Of a stretch of 64,000 nucleotides of DNA, positions 1 to 12,802 are shown piece by piece. Location of the stretch: the NCBI GenBank assembly GCA_900660155.1, contig CABFPE010000749.1, positions 289,230 through 353,229 on the forward strand. Reading direction: 5' to 3'. Source of the DNA: Hofstenia miamia (lineage: Eukaryota; Xenacoelomorpha; Acoela; Hofsteniidae). The notes under the pieces were generated by a model. The model saw nothing but the letters and a program-made list of their open reading frames with translations. It had not been told where the DNA came from and did not search any database. The position numbers and the translations under genes are program-made. Position 1 is the first letter of the stretch. The number at the start of each line of letters is the position of its first letter.

Positions 1-617
1 GGCAGCACAGGGCAAGCAATAAGAACAAACTGGGTGAAGAAGCATATAGGCAGAAGAGTAGAAGTAAGTGATAAGTGTAGGCTATGTAGGAAAGAGGCGG
101 AGACAGTAGATCATCTGATAGCAGGGTGTGAGATGTTAGCGCATAATGAGTATAAGTTCAGGCATGACAAGGTGGGAAGAATTGTACACTGGAGTTTGAG
201 CAGGCAGCATGGGTTAGAAACAGGAGACAAGTGGTATGAGCACAAGCCACTGATCATCATATAAAATGAGAAATCGACGGGTGCCATAGAGAATGAAAAG
301 ATTAAGATACGGTGGGACTACACCATACAGACAAGGAAGGTGATAGAAGCACGAAGGCCAGACATAGTAGTAGACAAAGAGAAAAGATTGAGAACAGTGA
401 TAACCATAGCAGTACCAAAGGACAGGAATCTAGAAAGCAAGGAGAAAGAGAAGATAGACAAGTACAGGAGTTAGCAGAAGAACTAAAAAGGCTGTGGAAG
501 TTAAAGAAAGTTGAAGTCCCTGTAGTTGTAAGAGCACTAGGAGCAGTGAGTAAGAAACATAAGAGAGCAGTAGCACAGAAGGCAGCATTATTAGGAACAG
601 CTAGAGTCCTGAGGAAA
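1..617 (+). mobile_element. R4/Dong-type LINE, 3' fragment (copy 1)
   Basis: This is the C-terminal part of an R4/Dong-clade non-LTR retrotransposon, cut by the window edge. It aligns base for base with 34819-35464 of the better copy at 32978-35527. The first reading segment (34-264) carries the zinc knuckle CRLC...H...C, followed by the HWSLSRQHGL and KWYEHKP block. The restriction-like endonuclease region (ARRPDIVVVDKE, then IDIAVPKDRN in the better copy) follows in a shifted frame. Compared with that copy it lacks one base near position 10, has an extra stretch of about 27 bp near 249-280, has lost about 45 bp near 565 and stops about 70 bp before the 3' end. It is a dead copy. Clade assignment rests on remembered family motifs, not on a search. 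Confidence 0.85.
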
Positions 618-1596
618 AAATGAAATAATAGTTATAATCAGATAAAATTGATTACATTCAATATGCATCATCATATTGTGGTACTCTTCCCTCTGCCACT
701 TCACTTTTCGTTGCTTAGGATTTTTAACATCACAAAAGAATGGAATTTAACAACGGTTTGGTGTAGTTTTAGTACCCCAGAGCTGTCAATCATTTAACTG
801 TTTCGAATTATTTAAATGAAACTTGGTGATATAGAGATTTCAGGGCAAACATAGGAAAACTATATTTCTGTATGCTTGAATATTATTGTATACTAGGCAG
901 AGACGGTTTGAGATATTTTCAGTATTACTGATATTTATCATTAAAAAATGAGATTTGCATCTTAAAAGTAGCTTAAGCCACACAACATGTCAAACTGAAT
1001 TATATAAACGGCTAGCTTTGTGTAGAAGGCCTTCTATACAGTAAATCTTTGTAATCAAGAAGTGCTACAAACAAAATTGAAAACTTTTTCAGTCAGATGC
1101 AAAGATTAAAGGAGTTGGGTGGGACTTATGAAGACAGGACCTTTTGGCAAAATTGATATAATTTGTGTTGAAATTTACTGTATATGAATAATATGTGTAT
1201 TTATTGTCACACAGTTTAATTCTGGAATGTCACTATAGATAAACAAAATCAATATTTTTCTGACTGTAGACTTTAAGAACTTTCGATAATGTTTACTGTT
1301 TTAACAGAAGAGAGCTTTGAATTCTTGGATGCTGTTTGCTTTACTATTAACCCCCGTAACTAAAAAGTAAATATTATACACCATGCAAATTTATTTCTCA
1401 GAAATTACAGTACAAATTCAATGACAGGAATGCTACAAACTAGAAAAGGCACATTGTAAATATATCACAATACACCTATAGTACGTACAAATTGCATTGT
1501 CTTCATTATATGTAGTAATATCACTTACAGTTATGTTTTAAAATAGCATATTTTCCTGAATTACGTAATTTTATCGATAAAGTTTTCAACCTGATA

Positions 1597-1598
<2 letters not shown>
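618..1598. other. Intergenic, no feature seen
   Basis: AT-rich sequence with stops in all frames and no recognisable repeat. It lies between the R4 fragment and the (AT)n tract that marks the left edge of the large duplication. Confidence 0.6.

Positions 1599-1632
<34 letters not shown>
1599..1632. repeat. (AT)n microsatellite at duplication edge
   Basis: A pure AT dinucleotide tract, followed by TATAATATATTATATAACTG which is shared with copy B. Sequence to the left is not shared with copy B, so the left breakpoint lies in or at this tract. Confidence 0.95.
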
Positions 1633-1638
<6 letters not shown>

Positions 1639-3228
1639 ATATTATATAACTGCTTGAAGTTATTTATTCGTACTTGGAGAACAGTTGATTATTTAATGGT
1701 GGTTTTACAATTATAATGTTGATAGTCCTATGTGTGCAGACAAGATTCGAGATTTGAAACCCAAATCGACTCAACCTGAAGCAAAAATATTCCGACTCGT
1801 AGGGCCCTAGTTGAAATGCTCTAACACAGTTTTTCGCAATCCTTTTTGATATACTGTATAAACATTGAATGAAATGCACCGTTTAGTGGTTGAGTACCAA
1901 ACAGTAAGCCTTGCGCAAATATATGAAACGACTCTAATAGATTTACAGGAAATGCACATGAATTTATGTTTATTGATTTGTGTATTTACTATGCGCTAGT
2001 AAGTGCTTCAACAATCAGAAAATTTATAAATCTATTTTCGTGCAAAATTCTAATGAAATGATTTTTGTTTTATTTGCATTATGGGCCTTTCTCTTGATTC
2101 CTATTTAGTAATTTTTCTAGCATTTTGTGTCAATGAGAAATTAAGAAAATGTGATACATAACCTAATTAGTATGCGCATAATTTGCATATTAATTATCGT
2201 ATTTCAAAATGGCTACCGCCAAAATATTCCTGACATGCCAAAATATTCCACACCAAATTTGGTGTTGATCGCATGTACCAATTTCGATATCTTAGAGGGG
2301 AGAAATCAGCAGCCAAAAAATAACTTCTCCGAAAAAGCCTGGGTAACATAGGGTTAACTGTAATTTAAAATGTGTACAACCCAATAGAAAATGTTGTTTT
2401 CGTCCATTCAAATTTTGAATAGAATATTCTGTATCACTGAATAGGCTTCAAATTTGGATACACAGGCGCATGATATGAAAACTAACATAATAAATAGTGG
2501 GGTAACTGCCGACAGAAATTTACCGGTATGGAAAGTTGGTATCAGGAAATTAACTGACAAAATTCCAAAAAAATTAGTCTTTATTGAAATTTCTTAGAGT
2601 TACGTTTAGGGTCATCCATTTTGAACTCTTGGATTAGGACTAGAATGATAAAATTGTAGTTAGTATGGAAATAGTTAAGGAAGCCTACTTTCAAATCTAG
2701 GTTTGGGTTTAAAATTTTAAAGTGATGAATATTCCATACCTTCAACTTTCTGTCGACACTTTTTGTATAATCATTACAAGATGCTATAATTCATTACTCT
2801 GTGTAGTATAATTCACTTTGTTGTAATCTGGTTTGAACGCATATTATAAATTATGAGTACACTGAACCATTCAGTATAACTTAATCCATAACAATTTTTT
2901 ACTATAATATTACGAATAACAAAATTTTCTATCCCAAGAATTCAATATTTTGATACTGCGATTCATGTGAAAATTTACTTATCTATATTTGAACAGTAAT
3001 TAAAACATTTAAGAAACTTAAACAGGCCAATACATTCCAGAAATAGTCCACTCAACTAACAAAATCTAAACTTGTAGAATTATATACATTTAATAATCTA
3101 AAGCTTCGTTTATATAATTGCGAAAAAATGATTCATACTTACAGTGTTGTTCAAAGACAAGTAATCATCAATTAATGACAAAAAATTCAAAATGCATTTA
3201 AAAATATATTGAAAGACTTGGTAATAAC
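1633..3228. other. Non-coding, no feature seen
   Basis: AT-rich, with only short chance reading frames. If the kinesin gene on the minus strand continued normally, its later motor exons should lie here or further left, but no kinesin motor motif (for example a switch II DLAGSE) was found. Confidence 0.6.
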
Positions 3229-3310
3229 TAAGGCGATTTCTTATTGCGCTTTCAAGCTGTCAAAAATTGCAACAACAACCTTAAAAATTGCGCTTATAAA
3301 TTGCACTTAA

Positions 3311-4582
3311 TCAATTTTCAAAGTATGTATCACAATAATTGTACAACACTCGCATATATTTACAAATGTTAGTGTCAAGAAAGTTTCGATTTTTCCTGAT
3401 AACGTTCTTCAACATTGAAAAACTTCTTTCTGCTGCTGCAGAGCTTGGTTGACATTTACTCAGTTTAACATAGAGGGAAGGCAAAATATCAAGTCGTTCC
3501 TTGCTTTTTATAATTGACACGTCTGACTTCTTGAGCCTCTTTTCAATGTAAGGTTATATTTTGACTGGATTATCTCCGAAGTCCAGGGAATCCATAGTTT
3601 TCAATGCTTCTTTTATCATGCAAAGGTTATCTTCAAGCTTTATTGGAATTTTCTCCAGACAGGAGTAGAAAGCCTTGATTGCTGCGAGTTGTGATCGCAG
3701 CTTTGGACTTGAAACAGCAGCATTCGCTTTTGAAACAATGACACCAGTTCCTTGTAAACTGCTAACAATTTCCTGCACTGCTGGCAGGTGATCACAGTAG
3801 TGGAGAGCAGCTAAGAGCCAGGTTCCCCAACGCGTAACTACAGGGGTTGGTGGCTGTCCAATTGGGTCAAAAAGTTGCTTGTGTGATCGGTTCTTCACAA
3901 CTGCAGTCTTAAAACTAGCGATCAAATTGTCAACTTCAGTGTAGTGGGTTTTTATTTTCATCACACAATTGTGGGCGAGATGCGAGAAGCAAGTGACGTG
4001 CAGCATGCGATAGTAGAGCTGCTTCAAGATTTTGCCAGCATTTACTATATATGCCGCAGCATCAGATAAAAGAAGACACACATTCTTTCGTGCTGTCCCA
4101 AGATTGTGAACACAGTCATCAAGATTTTGCACAACAATTTGAGCATTTGGTGACGAACATAAAACAACACATTCCACAAGATAACATTTGTCTGGTTGAG
4201 AAAGGGTTATAGCTAAAATATGCAAATATTGCTTGCCATCAAGGTCTGTTTCCTCAACTATGAAAAACAGCTCTTCATCTTCAAGAATTGACTTGACATG
4301 AAGATAGTTCTGGTTGTCAATCTCAGTAACTTTTTCACGGCACTTTGTTTCTGAAGGAAGCTTCTGTCCAGTTAATTTAAAGAGCTCCTTAACGGCTGGA
4401 TGAGAGAGCTTCTTTAGCGGAATATCAGCTGCCAAGAAGGAAGTCACAACTTGGGTTGCGAATGTATCAGTAACAGGCCGCAAGAATGTCTGATTTTGTC
4501 GTGAATTTCCTGCCATGGCCCGAGTGTGTTTAGCTGTTGACCGATGACTGTCGACAAAATGTCGCCTTTTATGTTTTACCAC
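3311..4582 (-). pseudogene. hAT transposase, one in-frame stop (copy A)
   Basis: Transposase of the enclosing hAT element. The first 342 residues (4582-3554) carry a partial BED-like finger with H-x5-H (residues about 13-19), a first catalytic Asp around residues 112-115 (ETDLDGK), the second Asp at about 174 (LLLSDAAAY), the hAT-typical C-x2-H motif at 198-201 (CFSHLAHN) and the TRWGTW block at 250-255. One in-frame TAA follows (3551-3553). The same frame then continues to 3311 with the C-terminal dimerisation region (SSAAAERSFSMLKNVIRK). The Cys pair expected for the BED finger lies upstream in another frame. Family knowledge: hAT transposases cut and paste with an RNase-H-like DDE core. 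The single stop means this copy would not make a full enzyme without readthrough. Confidence 0.85.
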
Positions 4583-5214
4583 AGATCACAGTGATTGCAG
4601 TAGAGTTCATTCCTTGTTGTGGCGACAAATTCCTTTTCGAACTCAGCAATTAATCCCTGTATCTCCACAGTGCTTGATGCAGCAGTCTTTCCCATGCTTA
4701 TCTTATCTAAAGTGAAACAATGCGCACTAATGAAGTAATTTCATTTAAACACATGCTACATGAATTAACCAGCCAATCAGAGCAGTCACTGACATCATGT
4801 CTAGACAGAACAAAAGTAGCAAAACTCATGTGGGATATGTATAAAACAGTACTGTGANGTGAAGGACCTGCCATGGCCCGAGTGTGTTTAGCTGTTGCCC
4901 GATGACTGTCGACAAAATGTCGCCTTTCATGTTTTACCACAGTATCAGTGATTGCAGTAGAGTTCATTCCTTGGTGTGGCGACAAATTCTCTTGGGAACT
5001 CAGCAATAAATCCCTGTATCTTCACAGTGCTTTATGCAGCAGTCTTTCCCATGCTTATCTTATCTAAAGCGAAACAATGCATACTGATGAAGTAATTTCA
5101 TTTAAACACATGCTACATGAATTAACCAGCCAATCAGAGCAGTCACTGGCATCATGTCTAGACAGAACAAAAGTAGCAAAACTCATGTGGGATGTGTATA
5201 AAACAGTACTGTGA
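4501..5214. repeat. Two tandem 357-bp units inside the hAT element, with N at 4858
   Basis: Unit 1 (4501-4857) and unit 2 (4859-5214) are direct repeats that differ at scattered positions. Each contains the start of the transposase reading frame and the upstream region. They meet at a single undetermined base, N, at 4858. A lone N between tandem units is what an assembler leaves at an unresolved join, so the true unit number is uncertain. Confidence 0.9.
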
Positions 5215-5492
5215 CAGCTGAAGTTAACTTCAAATTATTAACAAAAATTGCGTTTTTATTGCGCTAATAACTCACTAGAAATTTGTAGGGGATGACTTAT
5301 TTTATGAGTTTTTTGCATTTCAGCACAATTGAAACACGTGGGATCAAATTGCTTTTATTGCTTTTTAACCGCCCTACTAATAACTATATAACTATAAAGA
5401 AATTAGACGATGTTGGGAAGGGCGTTGGTTTTTATTTATAATCTGAAATGAGATGATTAATACAAAAAGTCTAGAAACAGAATGACAATTAC

Positions 5493-6931
5493 CTGTTGTA
5501 TTGCACGTGGAATAATGCCTCTATTTGAAAAAGCTTCAGTCGCTCCAGTCATTGTGAAAGTTTTTCCAGCACCCGTTTGTCCATAACACATAATAGTTGC
5601 TAAACATATAAAACTGACAAAAATACAATATTTATATTTATTTGTATGATTTATAAAATAAGATTTTTTCAATAAAAAAAATTGAGGCCGGAGTGAAACA
5701 CCTATATAACATGTAAAATTATTGCATTGTAGCTTTGAATGATTATAAAAAGATGAATGTATGAAGGTAGATTCCATAAATTAACTAAAATATTAAAAAT
5801 ATTTAATTATTAATAATAATTTGGCGGGAAATCATTTCATTTTTCTGTTACAAACTACTTGAATAAGCAGCCGGTTAAGATTTATAAAGATGAAATGCAA
5901 TAATGAAACAAACCATTGAATCCTTGGAATGCTTTAAACACACAATCTTTAGCAGTCACTTCATAAATATAGTCTTGGCCAACATCATGAAACACACCGT
6001 CTAGCTTAAAAGACCAATCGCTGATCTGGTTGTTCACATAGCCCGCCTTATCGCTAATTCGGCCATGAACATCAATTGACTAAATTAACACCTTTAACTA
6101 AAAAAAACCTTTAAACAAAAACGTTGGGAAGTAAAAGATTTCAGGTACATGTACATACTCTAAAATAATATTAAATAGATATTATTCAAATGATTACCAG
6201 CGATTTTTAACTTACCTGTTCCAATACATCGACGGAAACATAATACTAAAGTAAGAAACACTACGTTATCAAGATTATTTTCTGTATAAGCATGAGAATT
6301 GAAGAACGAAATAAAGAGTAAAAAATTGCATGATACAGAGGCTAGTTTTTAAGATCATAAGCACTAAACTAAAACTACAGTTATTAAAAATGATTATGTA
6401 GTTGAGAAAGGCCCCAAAAGCATCAATATCTGACTTGTGACACACATTCTACTATTACATAGAATTTTGAAAGATTCAGCGTAATTCAGAGACATGCTTC
6501 TATTATTAAAATAGTATGCTCAAATCCCAAGTTATTGAATACCATCGCTACTTAGATATTTGACAATTTAAATCTACTTACACTATCATGATGAACTTAG
6601 ACATTTTTAAAAATGAATACACTTCTCATTACTGCTAACATGAAATATATTACATATTTTTTGATTGAAACAAATGATTGTTAATTTGAATGAAAATTAT
6701 TTTTAAATGAATACTTTCCAATAAGCACTTCTCACAATTTGCGTAAATGGTATATGTAGCTTGGAAACTTACAAATTTTAAGAAACAACATTTAATGAAA
6801 TGCATAAATGCGGAAAATTAAGAAAATGTTACCTTGCCGTCCTGATTAAGCACAATATTGTCGTAAGCAAAGTTCTGTGTTGGACGTGTGCGAACAAACA
6901 CTTTCACAGACGACTGGCTTTCCGTTACCAT
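5493..6931 (-). CDS. KIF9: KIF9-like kinesin, first three coding exons only (copy A)
   Basis: Exon 1 is 6931-6833, exon 2 is 6079-5914 and exon 3 is 5599-5493; all borders are AG/GT and the reading phase is kept. They encode about 124 residues. Exon 1 gives VKVFVRTRPTQNFAYDN. Exon 2 gives DWSFKLDGVFHDVGQDYIYE. Exon 3 gives the ATP-binding P-loop MCYGQTGAGKTFTMTGATE and then RGIIPRAIQQ. This order and wording match the N-terminal motor domain of KIF9, a kinesin linked to cilia and flagella. The ATG directly follows TTTCAG, so it is either the first codon after a 5'UTR intron or a trans-splice acceptor. Switch I, switch II and the tail are absent from the window. A hAT transposon starts 117 bp downstream of exon 3. 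The gene may continue across a long intron outside the window, or it may be truncated by the duplication. Confidence 0.88.
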
Positions 6932-8242
6932 CTGAAACAATAAAAATAAAGAACCACATTCATGTTTGACAATGAATGTCACGAAAAATAATATTTTTTG
7001 TTTATGCTGATGGAGTAGTTACGTAATAAAGATCCTTTTCTCATGCATTTAATACTAACGTTCAAAACCACATGAGTCCAAAATTTTGACTTTTAGCCTA
7101 AGGAACCCTTCATCAACTTTGTACCAACTGCTTAAAAAGTAAACGCATTATTAAGTTGCGAAAAAATTGAACTTCAAAACACTTAAGTTCAACGAGGCAC
7201 GTACTACAAGTCCAAAAATTTGCTGTCAAGCCCATAATTGAATCAAAATTTTAGATGAAATTTCATGAATCTACTGTGAAAGAATTGACAATTGAGGCAC
7301 AGTAGCATAAATAATACAAATTTTCCTTAAAATCTCTACTGAAAAAATTACAAGTTTTGACTCAATTGATTCTATCATTAGACAGTAGATTACATCTCGT
7401 TATTTTTATAAGCAACCGAGTCTAAAAATAAGCCATTTTAAAGCCGTTGCCAGCCTTAAAATCTGAAGACGTTTGGCTGTTGCAACACCAATCAATAAAA
7501 TTTGGAGCCTTCTTGTAATTCTTTACCCATTAATTACTTGATGGAGCAGAAAAGTGATGTCGCACGTTTAAATCCCAACTCATTCTTTTATAAAAAATTA
7601 CAAACGGATGTACATTAAATTTGTAGAATTAAATATTTTCATTCCAAAATTTGTCAAATTGAAACAATTTTTATAACAATCTTTATATGCAATCGCTAAG
7701 CAAATCTGAGCCTCAAAAGAACATATAATAAAAATAATCTCTGTTTACATTTATAAATGACGAAAGGAATAGGTGCATTAAGGGCTGTCTTTTAACTGTC
7801 AATGAAACTGCTACACAAATACCATACGAATAGGACACAATCTCAGCTATTTTTTGAAGCATAAAAGAAAACACCTAATTCATTAAGATTTGAAATCATT
7901 ACAAATCTATGAAAGCAGGTGAAAATGAAAATAGTCTATTTCGCAATAATTAAGCCGAGTAATATTGGATAATCTCCGTTTTACAAGGTGCCACATGAAA
8001 CTACGCCTTTATTTAGATATCTACAGCTGTTGAAATTTATATTTAAAATTAGCACCTTGCTCGACAAGTTTATAGAGGATTTCTTTTTACGGTATTACAT
8101 TAAATTTAAAAAGATACACATAATTTCCGGGGTCAAAAACGTAATTCTAAATAAAAAAACATTTGCTTCAATAACACTATGCACTATATTACTCAATTAA
8201 ATACAAAGAATTGGAAGTAACGAAATTCAGATGATACAATTA
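6932..8242. other. Gap between kinesin and SLC38A10-like genes
   Basis: AT-rich, about 1.3 kb, no credible gene or repeat. It must hold the 3'UTR of the SLC38A10-like gene and any 5' sequence of the kinesin gene, both read on the minus strand. Confidence 0.6.
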
Positions 8243-11200
8243 TCAAAGATTCTGCTCAGCAAGTCTATGTTTAGGACTTTTTGGTAAATTTGGACTTGCT
8301 GGTTTCAGGTTAATTTTTGGCTGTTCAGCGAATACCTCCTTATTATCTAATAACGATTTGTTATCTACATTTTTCCCTTTATCTTGAGAAAGAACTTGGA
8401 CGTTTTTCATTGGAGAAGGTTTATTTGACTCAGCTTCGCGTTTGATATCTTGATTTTGATGAGAATTTTTTACATTTTCATTGTTGATGTCCTTGAGACT
8501 ATCCTCTGCTTTCACATGCTCTTTTTCCTTGTCACTTTCAAGAGGTACGTTTTCTAGTTTTTCAATTAACTGGTTTTGGTGTTTGATTAACTTTTCCTGA
8601 AGCTCTTGAGTCTCCTTTATTTTAGAAATAATTTTATTAGCACTTTTACCGCTTGTATCGTCTGGATTTTTAGGTGCTGCAGCTTGCTCTTTAAGTTGCT
8701 TTAAATAATCAGCCATAATTGCAGGATCATTTTTCAAACTCTCGGGCAATTCACCCCTAATGAAAACATTAGTTGGACTGCGCTCACTGAAAATGGTGAA
8801 TAAACCAATAGTACCAACAATTAATCCAAACAAGAGGATTCCCTTTGCAAGATTTGTCCTAGATTTTGGAAGAATGTTTAGTTGTAGCAAAGATGGCCAA
8901 ATCATGCAGATCATTATTCCGATGGAAGAGCCCATAAAAGCAGATACCGTTTCAATATGTGGAATAATAATACCCACAGCCAAAGAAAAGGCTATGATGG
9001 CAAAAGTAATGTAACGAAACAGATTATTGGGAATCACATGTCTTGTCTGATCCAAAGATTTCTGCGATGAAAAGAGAAGTGTATCGATGCTTGTTCGAGC
9101 TGGAAAAATGGCTAAAGGAAAGCTTATGATGACAGAAGCAGCAAATCCAACCTAAAATTGCTATATAAATCTTTTAAATAGTTAATAGTGCACTTTCTTC
9201 AAAAAATCATTAGTGATTTTCGTTATATTGAAAAATGGACAGAGTAATTTTCAAAGTTGATTTAAAAAACATTCTATTAACTAAGAATTTGGTTGAAAGA
9301 AGAACGATAAAAAGTAATAAAAATAATTTTTTTCTAATATATTTGTAACAAATGATTAAACATTGTATATTGCAGTTAATATAATAGTACTTCAACCTTT
9401 AAAAAATATTTGTGGTTGGAATAGTAACCATTAAAAACTATGACAGTGCGTGGTTTAGAAAAATAGTTTACTTAAGGCAAAGACTACACTGTGTTATTTT
9501 CAGGCTCGGCCAGAGGAGTGGGGATCCTCTTTGACCTGCTGGGGTGGAAATGAAATCTCGTCAAATGATATTTTATTATTATTAATCCTCCATCTCAGAA
9601 AAACTTTTGCATCAAGCAGCATTAGTGAAAATAACTTGTCAAAAATAGTTTTTCAAAATTCTGCTTTCTTCAATGAAGAGTATCAAGCAAGGTGGATAAA
9701 AATGATTGTGAGGGGCACGTTAAAGCAGAAAATGCTATCAACCTCGCAATTCATCGGAAGACAGCAATTTTGGAAAAACCTTTGTGGCAATTGTTTTACA
9801 TATTATATGAGAAATATACAATTTATCATTACATATGTAGTTATATATGAAAAATAAAGAAGTGAATTGTGAAAGCAATAATTTTCTCTATACTGACAAT
9901 GTATTATCAATTAGAAATGAAATCATATACTCTTTTTTACGTTTTAGGACGAGCTTCAACAAAATTTTTAAACATTTATGTATGACGAATGTAGATTTTT
10001 ATCTCAAATAAGATTTGATGCCTGTACTTGTGTTAAATTCTAATTAAATAAGTTTGATAAAGGTGAGCTCTAAGGACTGAGTAACTTTAGCGATATTGTC
10101 ACAGTTTTAACTTCATTATAATTCAAAAAATTTCTTTTGTTCTGTGCTACGAAGGAAACTTGATGATTCAAACAATTGAAACTTTGTGAATCAACGTTGT
10201 CTTCAGTAAAAAGGTATATAAAAGCAAAGGAAGTCACAAAATATGTTATATATTTAAATAGAGTAACCGTTAAAAATCTATAGTACATTTGGTATAACAC
10301 ATATGGTATATATTTGGACAAATAGAAATATACTTACCTTGAAGAAAACTGCGGTGTAAGTTTCTCCAAAATTTTTTAAAACATCACCTTGAACAGCATC
10401 TCCAAACAATATGTAACCAAAGAACCCAACAAATGAATACAGTGTGAGTACAAGTGTTACTGATGACCGCACAATGATTTCTAACTCTCGGGGAGATTCA
10501 TCATCCAAAGCACTAAAGACTGGAAATAAGCAGGAATGACATGCGAATGCCAAACTGTAAATTGGCAAAGTTACTTTCACACCAGTGAAATCAATGTTCA
10601 TTAATTGATTCGAGGGGATTCCATTTGTAGAAGGTAGCAAAGAACTGATAACAATATACAAAACAAAGAAGACATAAAATAATATTGAAAAAAAAGAAAA
10701 TTTTCCAAAGTTCGAAATGTCTCTAATCAGCCCCATTGGGAAAATAATGCCCAACGCAATTGCGCACATTACAATATTCTTGACAAGCGGAATCATTTCA
10801 AGCGTGACAAAGGTTAACAAGAACTCTTTTAAAACATCACCGATGACGACAAAGTATGCTACACAAGCACCAATATTGATGCCTAAATTCATATTCAATT
10901 CAAATTGCTTTTGCATGGAAAATAATTCATTAGACCTAGATGAATTTCAGATAACAAATGTAATTTACCTAGAATGGAAAAGATGAAACTTAGAAATAAA
11001 CTTTTAGCAATTATAATAGTAAATTACAATAAACTTGTGAAAGAATGATTTGTCACTCAAATTTGTATCTAGTAATCAGTTTCTTCAAAATGTGATTAGA
11101 AAATTTAGTTGAGCGAACTCGTCTTGTTTAACAATAAAGAGGTCAATTATTGAAAGAAATTTAACAACCTATTACCATTATTTTAGAATAGAAATACACA

Positions 11201-12764
11201 TCAGCTGATGGTCACATCTGATTAAATGTAATTGAAATATTTATCAATGAACCAACATAAACATATTAAGTGATATATAAATAGACAATCCAGAAACTTA
11301 TGCGATAAAATAAATTAGTGATAACTTGATTTTGAACTGAAAACATACACTTGGAGATAATGCTAAAATTACTTGTTTATTGGCCATGAAGTGGACTTAT
11401 AATTTGTATTATGGAAACTGGAAAGTATAAATTCACATTTCACTTTAGTTTACATCTGGCAGATAACCTATGGAAAGTGAAAAGCTCGATACTCTATTTC
11501 ATGCAGTTTTGAATATTATGGTCACAAAATGGAGCTACTGATACAAGTCATAATGTTGAAGTACTATTGGGATGATGATACTTATTTAAATTCAATTTGA
11601 TAGTTAACTTCTTTTATTTAAAATACAACCACCTATTCTAATCACATTTTAAAGAAACAATAAATATTTGGGTTATAGAACAGTCTGCATTACATATCAA
11701 CTGAAAAATTCGGAATCAGTGGCAAATTAAATATATAATTTTAAAAAATTAAACTAAAATTAGAAACCTTTGAAAAGTTAATAGATGTTTTATATATATA
11801 TAATTATATATACACATATATCAGGAGCTTTATCACTTTTTGTCCATTTATATTGGGTACTTTGTCATTTTTCCATTTATATTTGGCGCGTTGTCCGCTT
11901 TGTCAATATACAAGAAATTTATATTGGCGCTTTGTCAGTAAAAATATATTATGGCTCACTTAGCTTAAGAAACTTACTTCTTTTTCATTATACAAAAATA
12001 TTTCTACACATATGAAGAGTATAAACTGGCTGTAAGAACAGCTATTATCAGTGTAAAACATCAATTTTATTATATACATATTTGAATAGGGTTGGGAATT
12101 TCATTTCAAAAATCTATTAGGACAAAGCAGTATTAACAATTTCAAGCACTAAATTAAAACAAAAAACCAATACTTAGCTAATGACAAATGTGTAGTAAAC
12201 ACAATTAAAACAACAGTTCTTGTAAACTCTGAAATCAATTGAAGGTTTATTTATTATTTTTCCCTTGTGTCTTCTCATTTTTGGATGAGATTTAGAAGAT
12301 CTCATTTATCAGAAAACATGTGCTTTCGTTTAAGGCATTGCAATAAAAATCGATGTAATTTTTCTTTCGTTTTGCGAAGGCGACAAATAAAAATATTCAA
12401 CATATCGGAAGGTTAAAATAAGAAAATTTCAGCATTGCTTACTTTCAAGTTTTTGGAGGGAAATTCATGTTTTTGTTAGTCAAATGTTTCTAATACCTTT
12501 GTTCTTTTAAAATTTATCCATTCTTAATTCTTATCAATATTCTGTTTTTAGGAAGTAACAAAAAACCTGAAAAAGACAAAGCGCCATACATAATTTTTTT
12601 TCGGTAAATTTTTTAAAGTTGCTCTAAAATCTGATGAAACTTTTTTTCATTGATCCAATATTTATTTTATAATACTAGCACACATTCATTCTCAATTCAG
12701 GGTTTTCTAAGCAAAATTAAAAAAATGGTGCTTTTCCCCTTAGAAATGTTCAAAATTTCTACTG

Positions 12765-12802
<38 letters not shown>

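Larger units (their letters stand above)
3229..5376 (-). mobile_element. hAT DNA transposon (copy A)
   Basis: A 2148-bp element whose transposase reads on the minus strand. The ends are imperfect terminal inverted repeats: TAAGGCGATTTC at the left, and TAGGGCGGTTAA read inward from the right. Both fit the hAT end rule YARNG. It is flanked by a 7-of-8 matching 8-bp target duplication, GTAATAAC at 3221-3228 and CTAATAAC at 5377-5384, the size expected for hAT. Subterminal copies of ATTGCGCTT and ATTGCTTTTATTGC occur inside both ends and may be transposase-binding repeats. It sits downstream of kinesin exon 3, probably within an intron. Boundaries were read by eye. Confidence 0.85.

Noticed and set aside
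1664-1879. 71-codon frame at the left end of the duplication
   Set aside because: Short, no domain, no splice context; kinesin motifs sought here and not found.
9531-9857. 108-codon plus-strand frame in intron 2 of the SLC38A10-like gene
   Set aside because: No domain, intronic, antisense to the gene; composition like the background.
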